Assembly: GCA_964572965.1 (NCBI GenBank)
Contig: CAZNHL010000005.1
Span: forward strand, 1 to 64,000
Source of the DNA: CAZNHL01 sp964572965
GTDB lineage: Bacteria; Bacteroidota; Bacteroidia; Cytophagales; UBA9547
DNA length: 64,000 nucleotides
Reading direction: 5' to 3'
How positions within the stretch are numbered: the first letter of the stretch is position 1; each line of letters starts with the position of its first letter. The translations under genes and the position numbers were made by a program. Below the pieces are notes generated by a model that had not been told where the DNA came from, searched no databases, and worked only from the letters and a program-made list of their open reading frames with translations. Shown here one piece after another: positions 17,283-27,098 of this stretch.

Positions 17283-18992
17283 ATGATGAATAAAGGGATT
17301 TGTGCTTTACTTCTATTACTGACTTGCCTGGTACCGGCATTCGGCCAGTCGGCAGAGGAGTTTCAAAAGCGATATAATAAGGCTTATGAGGATTTTCGTG
17401 GCGGGGATAATACCAGTGCGATGAACAGATTTCTGCCCCTGACATCGGAAAATCCGCAAAACAGATATGTACAGTTTGCTTCCTATAATTATGCCCTGGC
17501 AGCTTTTAAATCAGGTAAGTTTGAGGAGGCCAAAGCAATGCTTTTACAACTGCTGGATAAATATCCGGCATGGACAAAACTTGACGATGCCGAATATTTA
17601 TTAGCTAATACTTATTTTGAATTAAAAGAGTACGATAAAGGTATTACTTATAAGGGGAAAATCGGTAATGAAGTTTTATTGCGGGAAGCTGATAAAATGG
17701 AAGAGTACTATATCAATAAGTTTCGTGATGTTAATTTGTTGAAAAAACTTTATGAACGTCAGCAACAAGATGGTGTAGTGGCGAAGGTTTTGTCTGAAAG
17801 ATTAAGTGCACAAGCGGTACTTACTACTGATGAAAAAATGCTTCTTGATAGAATTAATCACAAATTAGGTATTGGTTTTGCCGAGACTGTTGTGATTGAC
17901 GAGCCGTCAGATAACGAGAACCCTTCAGGAAAAACTTATCGTGTAGCATTGTTACTCCCTTTGAGAGTTGAATTACAGAATGATCCTAAAATTGCAAGAG
18001 AAACACAATTTGTAACTGATTTGGTTGAAGGTATCTGGATGGGTGCTGATTCTTTGCGAAAAAATGGCACCAAACTAGAAGTATATACTTTTGATACAAA
18101 AAAAGATACAATCAGGTTTGCGAATATGCTTAATGATAAGGTGTTCAGGAAAATGGATTTAATTATAGGGCCCATATTCAATACTGCTTCAGACAAAGTT
18201 ATTGATTTCGCTTCTTCCACCAGAACTGTAATGGTGAACCCTTTATCGACCAGTGCTAAAATTATTGGGAAAGGTGATTATAACTACCTGTTCAGATCTA
18301 CTGCCGAAACACAGGCAATTAAAGCGGCAGAATATGCAAGTGCAAATTTCCCTTTAAAAAATGTCGTAATAATTTATAGTAAGAACCCAAAAGATTCACT
18401 ATTCGCTTTAACCTATAAAAGCCGGTATGTAGAATTGGGCGGTAAGGTTACATTATTTAAAAAAGTCGATAACAAATCCTCTTTTTCTTTGGCCAAAGAC
18501 CTTACTCAGAAAGTAATTGATTCTACCAGTCACATTTTAGTAGTAAATGTTGATCAGATGGTTGCTTCTAATTTGATCACTGCGTTGCAGGTATTGAATA
18601 CAAAAACGCCTGTAATGACAACTGATGACTGGCTGGACTTTGAAACCGTTTCTTATAATCAATACCAGAACCATAATTTCCACTTTATCAGTCCTGATTT
18701 TATAGACCCAAACAGGTCAGAAGTGAAAAGGTTCCAGAAGAAGTTTTATGATCAATACCATGTTAACCCTTCAATTTATGTTCACCTGGGTTATGACATG
18801 ATGTTGTTTTATGGCGGTTTGTTGAAAAATGAAGGAAGAAATCTTAGAAGATCCTTGCAGCAATCGGAGTTTAGCTATGGGGCAACGTTGCCCGGTACTG
18901 AGTTTAGAGACGGGTACGATAATCGTTTTGTACCTATTGTGAAATTCAGTGATTATGTGTTGAAGGTTGTTAATTTCCCTATAGTAAGATAA
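17283..18992 (+). CDS. TPR plus type I periplasmic-binding-fold protein
   Basis: Exported protein of 569 residues whose signal peptide ends near PAFGQ. Residues 25-200 carry tetratricopeptide-like helices (YNKAYEDFRGGDNTSAMNRF, NYALAAFKSGKFEEAKAMLL). Residues 215-569 look like a Peripla_BP_6/LppC domain (YRVALLLPLRVE, MDLIIGPIF, NVVIIYSKNPKDSLF). The combination resembles LpoA/LppC-like envelope proteins, which help peptidoglycan synthesis in proteobacteria; that role is not shown here. The stop overlaps the hemL start by one base (TAATG). The ATG at 17286 is an equal alternative start. Confidence 0.85.
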   Translation: MMNKGICALLLLLTCLVPAFGQSAEEFQKRYNKAYEDFRGGDNTSAMNRFLPLTSENPQNRYVQFASYNYALAAFKSGKFEEAKAMLLQLLDKYPAWTKLDDAEYLLANTYFELKEYDKGITYKGKIGNEVLLREADKMEEYYINKFRDVNLLKKLYERQQQDGVVAKVLSERLSAQAVLTTDEKMLLDRINHKLGIGFAETVVIDEPSDNENPSGKTYRVALLLPLRVELQNDPKIARETQFVTDLVEGIWMGADSLRKNGTKLEVYTFDTKKDTIRFANMLNDKVFRKMDLIIGPIFNTASDKVIDFASSTRTVMVNPLSTSAKIIGKGDYNYLFRSTAETQAIKAAEYASANFPLKNVVIIYSKNPKDSLFALTYKSRYVELGGKVTLFKKVDNKSSFSLAKDLTQKVIDSTSHILVVNVDQMVASNLITALQVLNTKTPVMTTDDWLDFETVSYNQYQNHNFHFISPDFIDPNRSEVKRFQKKFYDQYHVNPSIYVHLGYDMMLFYGGLLKNEGRNLRRSLQQSEFSYGATLPGTEFRDGYDNRFVPIVKFSDYVLKVVNFPIVR

Positions 18993-20281
18993 TGAATCAT
19001 TCAAATAGTAGTGCCTTATTCGATAGGGCAAAGAATTTTATTCCCGGTGGTGTAAATTCGCCGGTCAGGGCTTTTCGTGCAGTGGGAGGGTCTCCTATAT
19101 TTATGAAATCGGCCAAGGGGGCTTATTTACATGACGAGGACGGTAATGCTTATATTGATCTGATCAATTCATGGGGACCAATGATCTTAGGTCATGCCCG
19201 TGAAGAGATTATGGAAGCAGTGCGTGAGGCTACTTATAACTCTTTGTCATTTGGCGCTCCGACACGGAAAGAGGTTGAGATGGCTGAACTGATTACTTCT
19301 ATGCTGCCCTCAGTTGAAAAAGTAAGAATGGTAAACTCCGGGACAGAAGCTACAATGTCAGCTATTCGTGTTGCCAGAGGTTATACAGGAAAAGATAAAA
19401 TTATTAAGTTTGAAGGTTGTTACCATGGACATGGTGACTCATTTTTGATAGCTGCAGGCAGCGGAGCTATTACTTTAGGTACACCGGATAGTCCGGGAGT
19501 AACACAAGGAGTAGCAAATGATACATTGACAGCTCCTTATAATGATTTAGCCGCTGTAGAGAAGCTGGTGGCTGAAAATAAAGGCAAGATAGCGGCGGTA
19601 ATACTTGAGCCTGTTGTTGGCAATATGGGTTGTGTTTTACCTGTGAAGGGTTTCCTGGAAGGACTTCGTAAACTATGTACCCAAGAAGGTATTGTGTTGA
19701 TCTTTGATGAGGTAATGACTGGTTTCAGACTGTCTTCAGGAGGAGCTCAGCAGTTGTTTGGTATTGAACCTGATATGACAACGCTTGGTAAAATTATTGG
19801 CGGAGGAATGCCTGTAGGAGCTTATGGAGGGAAAAAGGAAATTATGGATTGCGTTTCTCCTGCTGGTCCTGTTTATCAGGCAGGTACATTGTCGGGTAAT
19901 CCTGTAGCAATGTCTGCCGGTATGGCCATGTTGAATTACCTGAAAAACAATCCGGCGCTTTATTCTCAATTGAGTAATACAACAAATGAAATAGTTACAG
20001 GCTTTAAAAGTGCTTTAAAAGAACAAGGGAAGGACTTTACAATTAATCATGTAGGTTCTATGATGACTTTATTTTTTACAGATAAAGCTGTTAGTAATTT
20101 TGAAGATGCTAAAACATCTGATACAGCCATGTTTGGGAAATACTTCCATGGAATGCTTAAAAGAGGAGTGTATATAGCGCCTTCGCAGTATGAAAGCTGG
20201 TTTATATCTACAGAAATCAGTTCTGATTTAGTTGATGTGATAACTACTGCAAACAGAGCAGTATTGTCAGAAATCTTTTAA
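18992..20281 (+). CDS. hemL: glutamate-1-semialdehyde 2,1-aminomutase
   Basis: PLP enzyme making 5-aminolevulinate in the C5 haem pathway. The 429 residues match the family. Seen: FIPGGVNSPVRAF at the N-terminus, NSGTEATMSA, FEGCYHGHGDSFL, IFDEVMTGFR and the PLP lysine in TLGKIIGGGMPVGAYGG. It starts with an ATG overlapping the upstream stop codon, so translation is coupled to the periplasmic-binding-fold gene, an unusual partner. A terminator follows. Confidence 0.98.
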   Translation: MNHSNSSALFDRAKNFIPGGVNSPVRAFRAVGGSPIFMKSAKGAYLHDEDGNAYIDLINSWGPMILGHAREEIMEAVREATYNSLSFGAPTRKEVEMAELITSMLPSVEKVRMVNSGTEATMSAIRVARGYTGKDKIIKFEGCYHGHGDSFLIAAGSGAITLGTPDSPGVTQGVANDTLTAPYNDLAAVEKLVAENKGKIAAVILEPVVGNMGCVLPVKGFLEGLRKLCTQEGIVLIFDEVMTGFRLSSGGAQQLFGIEPDMTTLGKIIGGGMPVGAYGGKKEIMDCVSPAGPVYQAGTLSGNPVAMSAGMAMLNYLKNNPALYSQLSNTTNEIVTGFKSALKEQGKDFTINHVGSMMTLFFTDKAVSNFEDAKTSDTAMFGKYFHGMLKRGVYIAPSQYESWFISTEISSDLVDVITTANRAVLSEIF

Positions 20282-20303
20282 CTTAGTCAGAAATCTTACG
20301 TTA

Positions 20304-20342
20304 TATAAATCAAGGGTTAATCTCTTGATTTATACTTTTTTT
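20304..20342 (+). terminator. intrinsic terminator of hemL
   Basis: Perfect 11-base stem TATAAATCAAG/CTTGATTTATA (20304-20314 with 20324-20334), then a T-run. Confidence 0.85.
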
Positions 20343-20401
20343 GATTGCTAATATCATTTAAGACAATTAGCAGTCTTACATTTAGCTCAACCAACTATGT
20401 T

Positions 20402-21751
20402 ATGAATAAGAATTTCTTACATAAGTTAGTTCGTTATCTTGCTGCTCCTTATGACAGAGATGGCGATCCTGCAGAGTATAAACGGGTAGTACTTGCGATC
20501 TATGTAATATTGCTAGGAGGAGCCGGGTCTGTTTTTTTTCTGTTTTTAGATCTTCAATTAGGAGTTGCTTTTTATTATATCTCCGATTTATCGCTTCTGT
20601 GCTCTTGCATCTACGCTATCTATATGATAAGAAAAGGACGCATGGCTGTTGCCAGAGGCTTTTTTTTTACTATTGTAGTTGTTAACTGGGTTTTAAGTTC
20701 GTCAGCTCAGGGTAGAGAAGTCGGAAATCAGATGCTGGTTTTTCCTCTGATATGTTCGGTGTTTTTGTTGTTTCCCTTAGCAGAACGTAAGACAATTATA
20801 TTTTTTGTGACACTATTTGTTGTATCTCTTATTTATCTGGAGTTAACTGACTATAGTGCTTTAAAAGGTTATGCAACTCCAGAGCAGTTAACTTACCCTT
20901 ATTATCTGTTAACATTAATTTTTTCAATCTCTCTTTTCCTTGTATTGGTATATAAACTGGTAAAGGAAAACGAAGCTTCTGAAAGTCAGTTTAAGTGGCT
21001 GAATAAAAGCCTGGCACAAAAAAATGAAGAATTAAACAAAGCTAACAAAGAGCTCGATAGTTTTGTCTACAGAGCTTCTCATGATTTACGTTCCCCGCTG
21101 ACAACTATGCTGGGGTTGATTAATATTTCAAGAGCGGAAAAAGACCCTGTTAAACGCGATACTTATTTAGGACTTCAGGAATCAATGATTCATAAACTGG
21201 ATAAGTTTATTCTGAACATACTGGACTTGTCAAGGAATTCCAGAGTAGAAATGCGTTATGAGCTAATTGACTTTAATCAGTTGATTGATGAAGCATTTAA
21301 TCATCATCTTACCGCTTTTGCAAGAGAGCGATTGGTAAGTAATATTCAGATTAAGCAGAAAGGAACGTTTTGGTGTGACAGGGAGAGGATTCTGATTATT
21401 TTCAATAACCTTATTTCTAACTCTCTTAAATACTATGACCCTTCTAAAAAGAATATCGAATTAGATATCTTAGTTAGTGTTAGTAAATCAATTGCACACA
21501 TAGAAATATCAGATAACGGTATCGGCATTAATACCGATCAGCACGAAAAAGTGTTCGAGATGTTTTACAGAGCAACCCAATATGCTAACGGATCAGGTTT
21601 AGGTTTGTATATAGTTAAAGAGACTATTGATAAGCTTCATGGTACTATACAGTTGTCATCAGAATATGGCAAAGGAACTCAGATTGTGCTGGAATTGCCT
21701 AATATGCTCAGAAAGCACGCACCGTTAGGAGATTTAGTACTGGAAGATTAG
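20402..21751 (+). CDS. membrane sensor histidine kinase
   Basis: 449 residues from the ATG at 20402. The frame is open from a TTG at 20345, but a TAnnTTTG-like box (TACATTTA, 20377-20384) and the basic-then-hydrophobic start MNKNFLHKLVRYL favour the later ATG. About six hydrophobic segments (residues 30-190) form a sensor without a large external loop. A coiled-coil linker (NEELNKANKELDS) leads to HisKA (RASHDLRSPL) and the ATPase boxes NNLISNSLKY, DNGIGI and GSGLGLY. There is no receiver domain and no adjacent regulator. Ligand unknown. Confidence 0.92.
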   Translation: MNKNFLHKLVRYLAAPYDRDGDPAEYKRVVLAIYVILLGGAGSVFFLFLDLQLGVAFYYISDLSLLCSCIYAIYMIRKGRMAVARGFFFTIVVVNWVLSSSAQGREVGNQMLVFPLICSVFLLFPLAERKTIIFFVTLFVVSLIYLELTDYSALKGYATPEQLTYPYYLLTLIFSISLFLVLVYKLVKENEASESQFKWLNKSLAQKNEELNKANKELDSFVYRASHDLRSPLTTMLGLINISRAEKDPVKRDTYLGLQESMIHKLDKFILNILDLSRNSRVEMRYELIDFNQLIDEAFNHHLTAFARERLVSNIQIKQKGTFWCDRERILIIFNNLISNSLKYYDPSKKNIELDILVSVSKSIAHIEISDNGIGINTDQHEKVFEMFYRATQYANGSGLGLYIVKETIDKLHGTIQLSSEYGKGTQIVLELPNMLRKHAPLGDLVLED

Positions 21752-21775
21752 TTTTCTGATGTGAGTGAATTGTAT

Positions 21776-21783
21776 TACTTTTG
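21776..21783 (+). promoter_or_regulatory. -7 box for dcd
   Basis: TACTTTTG, a full match to TAnnTTTG, 20 bases before the ATG, with TTTC 19 bases upstream. Confidence 0.5.
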
Positions 21784-21803
21784 TGGCCTAATCAATAGCA
21801 AGA

Positions 21804-22340
21804 ATGATACTTACTGACAAGCAGATACTGGACGAAATTGAAAAAGGTACTATTAAGATTGAACCATATAAGAAAGAATGTCTAGGTACAAATTCATATG
21901 ATGTACACTTGGGTAAATATCTGGCTACCTACAAAAATCGTGTATTGGATGCACGTAGTCATAATGAAATAGACGTCTTTGAAATTGGTCCCGAAGGTTT
22001 TGTATTACAGCCCAATACGCTTTATCTGGGGGTTACGGAAGAATATACAGAGACTCACGCACACGTACCTTTTCTTGAGGGGAAGTCAAGTGTTGGACGT
22101 TTAGGGATAGATATTCATGCTACAGCGGGTAAAGGTGATGTGGGTTTTTGTAATACCTGGACTTTAGAAATATCTGTTTCCCAGCCTGTTCGTGTATATG
22201 CTGGTATGCCGGTTGGGCAGCTGATTTATTTTGAAGTAAAAGGATTGGTTGAGAATTTATATAATGTAAAAGCTTCGGCGAAATATAATGAAAGAACAAT
22301 TTATCCTGTCGAATCAATGATGTGGAAGAATAAATTTTAA
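21804..22340 (+). CDS. dcd: dCTP deaminase
   Basis: Deaminates dCTP to dUTP for thymidylate synthesis. 178 residues in the dUTPase/Dcd trimer fold. Seen: MILTDKQILDEIEKG at the N-terminus, LGTNSYDVHLG, VPFLEGKSSVGRLGIDIHATAGKGDVGF (catalytic Glu in the EGKSSVGR segment) and the C-terminal YNVKASAKYNER lid. It is monocistronic between a promoter box and a terminator. Confidence 0.96.
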   Translation: MILTDKQILDEIEKGTIKIEPYKKECLGTNSYDVHLGKYLATYKNRVLDARSHNEIDVFEIGPEGFVLQPNTLYLGVTEEYTETHAHVPFLEGKSSVGRLGIDIHATAGKGDVGFCNTWTLEISVSQPVRVYAGMPVGQLIYFEVKGLVENLYNVKASAKYNERTIYPVESMMWKNKF

Positions 22341-22360
22341 ATACAGAAAATTAAGAGCAA

Positions 22361-22395
22361 AGAAAAACCGGATTAAAAACCGGTTTTTCTTTTTT
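22361..22395. terminator. terminator between dcd and the convergent YceI-like gene
   Basis: Perfect 11-base stem AGAAAAACCGG/CCGGTTTTTCT (22361-22371 with 22380-22390), then a T-run that abuts the minus-strand stop codon. Confidence 0.88.
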
Positions 22396-22957
22396 AATCC
22401 GGTCTTAATATCATTATACCTCCAGTGCTGACTATACTGAAATTGCCGGAGAGTACCCGGCGGTATTTATTGGGAACAACAAGGTTAAAGCCTTTCAGGT
22501 CCTGATTAATAGCAAAGCTATAACCCAGTTCTTTATCTTTAATCCACAGTTTCATGTTTATAGGGAAAATACGTTTAGTTCCACCTATAACCATTTCTCC
22601 GGAAATATAATAAATCTGTTCGGGACCGGCGTCCCCGGAAATTAAGTTTGCCGGTAATATGCCGGAAAATACAATATTGGGAAATTTGTCGCCTTGAAAA
22701 ACCGTAGAGAGCATTGGCAAAGAATCTCTTTGACTACGTCCCCGGCAGTTGTTAATGCTGAAATTAAATTGGAAAGAGCCGAAGCTGTCTAATATTTTAA
22801 TGTCAATAGGGTCTGCTACATAAACAAAGCTGGAGTAGTCATTACGTCCTTCTAAAGTAATAATCGCTTTTTCTCTTCCATAATATTGCTGAGCAGAAGT
22901 ATTATGTATAATGAGAAGTAATGCCGGTAGTAAAAAGTAGCTGAAAATTGTTTTCAT
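22394..22957 (-). CDS. exported YceI-like protein
   Basis: 187 residues with a signal peptide (FLLPALLLIIHNTSAQ). The mature part has the YceI-like order: FQFNFSINNCRG, then MLSTVFQGDKFPNIVFSG (matching the HFNxxxYPxAxF pattern), then ISGEMVIGGTKRIFPINMKLWI. YceI-type lipocalin-like proteins bind isoprenoid or other lipids in the periplasm. The match is by pattern only. It begins 1 base after the stop of the Sua5 homologue, so the two form an operon. Confidence 0.75.
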   Translation of the reverse strand: MKTIFSYFLLPALLLIIHNTSAQQYYGREKAIITLEGRNDYSSFVYVADPIDIKILDSFGSFQFNFSINNCRGRSQRDSLPMLSTVFQGDKFPNIVFSGILPANLISGDAGPEQIYYISGEMVIGGTKRIFPINMKLWIKDKELGYSFAINQDLKGFNLVVPNKYRRVLSGNFSIVSTGGIMILRPD

Positions 22958-22958
22958 T

Positions 22959-23927
22959 TTATTTAAAAGAAGCTTTTTGTAAGCGATCGTTAATTGCTCT
23001 GCCTAGGCCTGTATCCGGCAGTTTTTCTGCAAGAATCATGTCGGCATCAGTAGTGTCCAGTTCCCGCATGGCCGCAAAGAGTTTTTGAGCAGCCTGATCG
23101 GTGTTGCTGTCTTTACTGAGTATTACCTGCCAGAAAGGGTTAATACTATGATAGTCTTTGTTGAAGCTTAAAATAGCTATTTTTTTGCCTTTATATTCCG
23201 AAAATGATTCCTCCATGTTTTCTGTCAGAAAAAAAGGTTTCCTCGGAGCATAGTGGCTTTTTAACATTCCGGGAGCTTTAGGGTTATTTTCTGTTTTAGG
23301 ATTATAAATGACCTCACCAACTACTGCTGTAATAGCCTCCAGGCTAAGACCTCCTAATCTGTATATTGTAGGGGTGTTGTCATCAAAACCAATAATGGTT
23401 GACTCTACACCTACTTTGCAGGCGCCCCCGTCTAAAATATACGGTATTTTGCTTCCCAATTGATCCAGTACATGATATGGAGTTGTTGGACTGATATATC
23501 CAAAAGGGTTGGCAGATGGTGCTGCAAGGGGAAATTTTAGCTCTTTGAGAAGCTTTAACGTTACCGGATGGTTCGGGATCCTGACAGCAACCCTGTCCAT
23601 ACCTGAAGTTACTAAATCTGGTACGAGCTCTTTTTTATTTAACAAAAGAGTTAAAGGGCCCGGCCAGAATGTTTTCGCCAGTTGATATGCAGCAACAGGA
23701 ATGTCTTTACAATAAATATCTAACTGATTGATATTATGAATATGTATAATTAAAGGATCAAAGTAGGGGCGGTCCTTCGCTTTGAAAATTTTAGTAATAG
23801 CATCAATATTCAATGCATTTCCTGCAAGTCCGTAAACTGTTTCGGTAGGAATAGCAACTAAATCGTTGTTAGTTAAGATTAGTTTGGCAATTTCAACGTC
23901 TTTGCCAATAATAGCTTTTTTTTCCAA
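22959..23927 (-). CDS. L-threonylcarbamoyladenylate synthase, Sua5 type
   Basis: Makes threonylcarbamoyl-AMP for the t6A37 modification of tRNAs. 322 residues: a YrdC domain with the signature LVAIPTETVYGLAGNA, KxR-type motif FKAKDRPYFDPLI, WPGPLTLLL and APSANPFGYISPT, then the shorter C-terminal Sua5 domain (GMLKSHYAPRKPFFLTE, DTGLGRAINDRLQKAS). The start appears to be TTG, since no ATG lies before the conserved N-terminus. The neighbouring YceI-like gene follows after one base. Confidence 0.93.
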   Translation of the reverse strand: MEKKAIIGKDVEIAKLILTNNDLVAIPTETVYGLAGNALNIDAITKIFKAKDRPYFDPLIIHIHNINQLDIYCKDIPVAAYQLAKTFWPGPLTLLLNKKELVPDLVTSGMDRVAVRIPNHPVTLKLLKELKFPLAAPSANPFGYISPTTPYHVLDQLGSKIPYILDGGACKVGVESTIIGFDDNTPTIYRLGGLSLEAITAVVGEVIYNPKTENNPKAPGMLKSHYAPRKPFFLTENMEESFSEYKGKKIAILSFNKDYHSINPFWQVILSKDSNTDQAAQKLFAAMRELDTTDADMILAEKLPDTGLGRAINDRLQKASFK

Positions 23928-24058
23928 AGGTGATTGGTAGCTAAAGGGTAAATAAATAGTTATAGGATAATTGTAGAACCTTACTCGTAATGACTAAGTT
24001 TCTTATTGAACAGCATTATTCGTAAATTTAATTTTAAACGGTTAAAAACCCTAAGTAT

Positions 24059-24655
24059 TTGAACTTTCTTGCACACATCTATTTGTCTAAGGGCTTTAAC
24101 GAAGTTATGCTCGGTAACTTTATGGCTGATGATATAAAGGGTAAAAAGTATATGGAGTACCCTCCTGATATTATAAAGGGTATTCTTTTGCATAGATTTA
24201 TAGATGACTTTACTGATAAACATCCAATTGTGTCTGATACTAAAATCCGATTAAGACCATATTTCGGGAAATATTCACCTGTAGTATCTGATATTATTTA
24301 TGACCATTTTTTAGCCCTGCATTTTGAAAAGTATGCACATGAACCATTAGAGGATTATGTGCAGAAAGTATATAGCTTTTTTCTGGATAACAAGGGTGTT
24401 TTTAATACGCACCTGCAGGAGATGTTACCTTATATGATCCGTCAGAACTGGCTGGTTAATTATCAATACCGGGACGGACTTCAGAATGTATTTACGCAAT
24501 TTTCAAAAAGAATTGGGGTTGGTGATATGCTTGTCAGTGCCCCTGAAGTTCTTTTTAATAACTATAAAGAATTTGAGCACGACTTTTTTGCGTTTTTCCC
24601 TTTATTGGAAGCTGCTGCTGAGCAAAAACTTTATGAGTTGACGAATGAGGGCTGA
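24059..24655 (+). CDS. AcpH-like phosphodiesterase / DUF479 family protein
   Basis: 198 residues, TTG start. The N-terminus NFLAHIYLS and GNFMADDIKG, then ILLHRFIDDFTDKHPIV and ISDIIYDHFLA-type His/Asp pairs, match the acyl carrier protein phosphodiesterase (AcpH) family, an HD-like metal hydrolase that removes phosphopantetheine from ACP. Activity on ACP in this phylum is assumed, not shown. Its stop codon directly abuts the stop codon of the convergent WG-repeat gene with no gap. Confidence 0.88.
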   Translation: MNFLAHIYLSKGFNEVMLGNFMADDIKGKKYMEYPPDIIKGILLHRFIDDFTDKHPIVSDTKIRLRPYFGKYSPVVSDIIYDHFLALHFEKYAHEPLEDYVQKVYSFFLDNKGVFNTHLQEMLPYMIRQNWLVNYQYRDGLQNVFTQFSKRIGVGDMLVSAPEVLFNNYKEFEHDFFAFFPLLEAAAEQKLYELTNEG

Positions 24656-25807
24656 TTATTTTGTTTTGTCACCCAACAAGATAATGCCCCAATGTGAATT
24701 GTACTTTACACGAGCCTGGTTTTTATAGACTTCCTCACCTTCCTGAAAAACGAAATCTGTTACGTTCTCATTTTGACTGGTGATATATGCCCAATGTCCA
24801 TCCTTTTTTACCATGGCGTAACCCTCATGAAATTCATCTGCAGACTCATATTCATGGTTAATAATCAATTTGCCAAGTGTATTGATATAGCCCCATTTGC
24901 CATTCAGTTTTACTGGTGCATAACCTTCAGAGAAATGGCCGGCATCACTATACAGAGCAGGGATAACTTCTTTTCCTTCAGTGTCGAGATAGCCCCATAA
25001 ATTATCTTGTTTGAAAGCAAAATACCCATCTCTGTTGGTGCCAATCTGTTGATAATGCTCACTTGTAAGAATTTCACTTTCTTTGTTGATCAGACCCCAT
25101 TTTCCTGCAATACTTACTCGGGCTAATCCATTGAAAAAAACGACAGCCTGATCATATTTGAAGTCAACTATAACCCGGCCGCTATCGTCTATACAGCCCC
25201 AATGGTGATGCAGCTTTACTGAAGCAAGACCTTCTGAAAAATTGGTTGCGGCCCTGTATTTAGGTTCAATCACAACCTCTCCTTTAGTATTCAGGTAACC
25301 AAAATGCGAATCATGGGTTGAACAAACAATATAGTTTCCGTTATAAGTACTGAATATGTATTTGAATTGGTTTGAAACGATAATTTTGCCGCTTCTATCA
25401 ATAAATCCGTAATTGCCGTGCTTTTTGATTCCCGCTATACCGTTATAAAACGCAGTTGTGGAATGGTATTGAGGATTGATAATCATGTTTCCTTTCGTAT
25501 CAATAAATCCCCAATGGTTATCTGCTCTTGTGTCTTTAAAACCTCCTTCAACTTCAACACCTGCAACACCTTCTGAAAACCTGGTTACAGCAGCATATTT
25601 AGGCTCAATGACTATTCGGCCTGTGGTGTCTATGAAGCCATATTTGTGCTGGATTTTTACAGGAGCGTAGCCATCATTATATACGCCAATGTGATCGTAT
25701 TGTGGTTTCAGAAGCCAGTTGATACTATCAGCAGAGAATGAATTTTGTGCTGATGAAAAATTATATGTGATTGATAATAAGATTAATAAATATAAATGAG
25801 CTTTCAT
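24656..25807 (-). CDS. exported WG-repeat protein
   Basis: 383 residues, signal peptide ending NFSSAQ, then about ten WG-type repeats of roughly 30-35 residues. Each has the pattern [W/Y/F]GFIDTxGxxVIxPxY followed by FSEGLAxVxxxxx; examples are HWGFIDTKGN, NLWGYLDTEGK and KWGYINTLGK. WG-repeat proteins are widespread in Bacteroidota with no proven function; a repeat scaffold at the cell surface or periplasm is likely. No C-terminal sorting domain is seen. Confidence 0.88.
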   Translation of the reverse strand: MKAHLYLLILLSITYNFSSAQNSFSADSINWLLKPQYDHIGVYNDGYAPVKIQHKYGFIDTTGRIVIEPKYAAVTRFSEGVAGVEVEGGFKDTRADNHWGFIDTKGNMIINPQYHSTTAFYNGIAGIKKHGNYGFIDRSGKIIVSNQFKYIFSTYNGNYIVCSTHDSHFGYLNTKGEVVIEPKYRAATNFSEGLASVKLHHHWGCIDDSGRVIVDFKYDQAVVFFNGLARVSIAGKWGLINKESEILTSEHYQQIGTNRDGYFAFKQDNLWGYLDTEGKEVIPALYSDAGHFSEGYAPVKLNGKWGYINTLGKLIINHEYESADEFHEGYAMVKKDGHWAYITSQNENVTDFVFQEGEEVYKNQARVKYNSHWGIILLGDKTK

Positions 25808-25977
25808 AACGTTCCTATAATTGATGCTAATATTTGACGTTTTTTATTAATATGGAAATATATTCAGATGTTTTTTGTGAGCGGGCCGGTAACCTCCATT
25901 TATTGAGGCTTGTTTTTTTGCTTTTAAGGAGAAATTAAAGCTCGAAAAACCTTATATTCGCTTAAAATTCGAAGCCC

Positions 25978-27018
25978 TTGTATAAGTTACTAGTAAAACC
26001 GCTTTTCTTTCAAGTTGATCCTGAAAAAATTCACTATTCAGTTTTCGGGACTATCAAAAAAGCTTTTAAAATTCCTTTTGTTTCTACTGTTTTTAGTAGC
26101 ATTTATGGTTATGAAAATAAAAAGCTGGAGAAAACCCTGTTTGGTTTAAAGTTTAAGAACCCTGTAGGTCTTGCTGCCGGGTTTGATAAAAACGCGGTCT
26201 TGATTGATGAGCTAGCCTGTATGGGTTTCGGTTTTGTTGAAATCGGAACAGTTACTCCTAAACCTCAGGATGGAAATGAAAAGCCTCGTTTATTCCGTTT
26301 GCCGGAAGATCAGGGTTTGATTAACCGAATGGGATTTAATAATGGCGGTGTTAAAGAAATTGTAGAACGTCTTAAAAAGCGTAAATCAAATATCATTGTA
26401 GGCGGTAACATTGGTAAAAATAAAGTTACCTCAAACGAAGATGCTGTTAGGGATTATGAAATCTGCTTTCATGAACTATTTGACTACGTAGACTATTTTG
26501 TAGTGAATGTCAGCTCTCCCAATACGCCAAATTTAAGAGCTTTACAAGAGAAAGAGCCTTTGGAGAAATTGCTACAACATTTGATCGGATTGAATAAACA
26601 AAAAGCAAAACCTAAACCTGTTTTGTTGAAAATTGCGCCTGATTTGACAGATGGGCAATTGGATGATATTATTGAAATTGTCAAAAATACAGGCCTGGAT
26701 GGTGTTGTTGCAACAAATACTACGATTTCCAGGGCTGACTTAAATACTCCTGCAAAAACAATTGAAGAAATTGGAATGGGAGGTCTGAGTGGTAAACCGG
26801 TAAAACAACGTTCGACAGAAGTTATTCGTTATCTGTCTGAAAAGTCCGGTAAAGCTTTTCCTATCATTGGCGTTGGCGGGATTTTTACCGCAGAAGATGC
26901 AATTGAAAAATTAGAAGCCGGTGCTGATCTGGTACAGATTTATACAGGTTTTGTTTATGAAGGGCCTGCAATTGCTTCAAAGATCAACAAAGGAATAGCA
27001 GCATATTATAAAGCTTAG
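25978..27018 (+). CDS. pyrD: dihydroorotate dehydrogenase (quinone), class 2
   Basis: Membrane-associated flavoenzyme oxidising dihydroorotate to orotate with quinone. 346 residues, TTG start. Seen: [14 protein letters not shown] amphipathic N-terminal helix, [26 protein letters not shown], the active-site [29 protein letters not shown] and IGVGGIF. A TATATTCG box (25953-25960) may be its -7 element. pyrF at 30466 is a further de novo pyrimidine gene, three genes away. Confidence 0.97.
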   Translation: MYKLLVKPLFFQVDPEKIHYSVFGTIKKAFKIPFVSTVFSSIYGYENKKLEKTLFGLKFKNPVGLAAGFDKNAVLIDELACMGFGFVEIGTVTPKPQDGNEKPRLFRLPEDQGLINRMGFNNGGVKEIVERLKKRKSNIIVGGNIGKNKVTSNEDAVRDYEICFHELFDYVDYFVVNVSSPNTPNLRALQEKEPLEKLLQHLIGLNKQKAKPKPVLLKIAPDLTDGQLDDIIEIVKNTGLDGVVATNTTISRADLNTPAKTIEEIGMGGLSGKPVKQRSTEVIRYLSEKSGKAFPIIGVGGIFTAEDAIEKLEAGADLVQIYTGFVYEGPAIASKINKGIAAYYKA

Positions 27019-27032
27019 GGCTGAATGTTAAA

Positions 27033-27079
27033 TGCTGAAGGCATTTCAGCAAAAGCGTTTCGCATTAAGCATTAAGCAC
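27033..27079. repeat. hairpin and heptamer repeat between pyrD and ftsK
   Basis: A 7-base stem TGCTGAA/TTCAGCA (27033-27051) is followed by two tandem GCATTAA units (27062-27075). No T-run, so termination is doubtful. Confidence 0.5.
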
Positions 27080-27098
27080 AAGGCAATAAAAGCATTCT

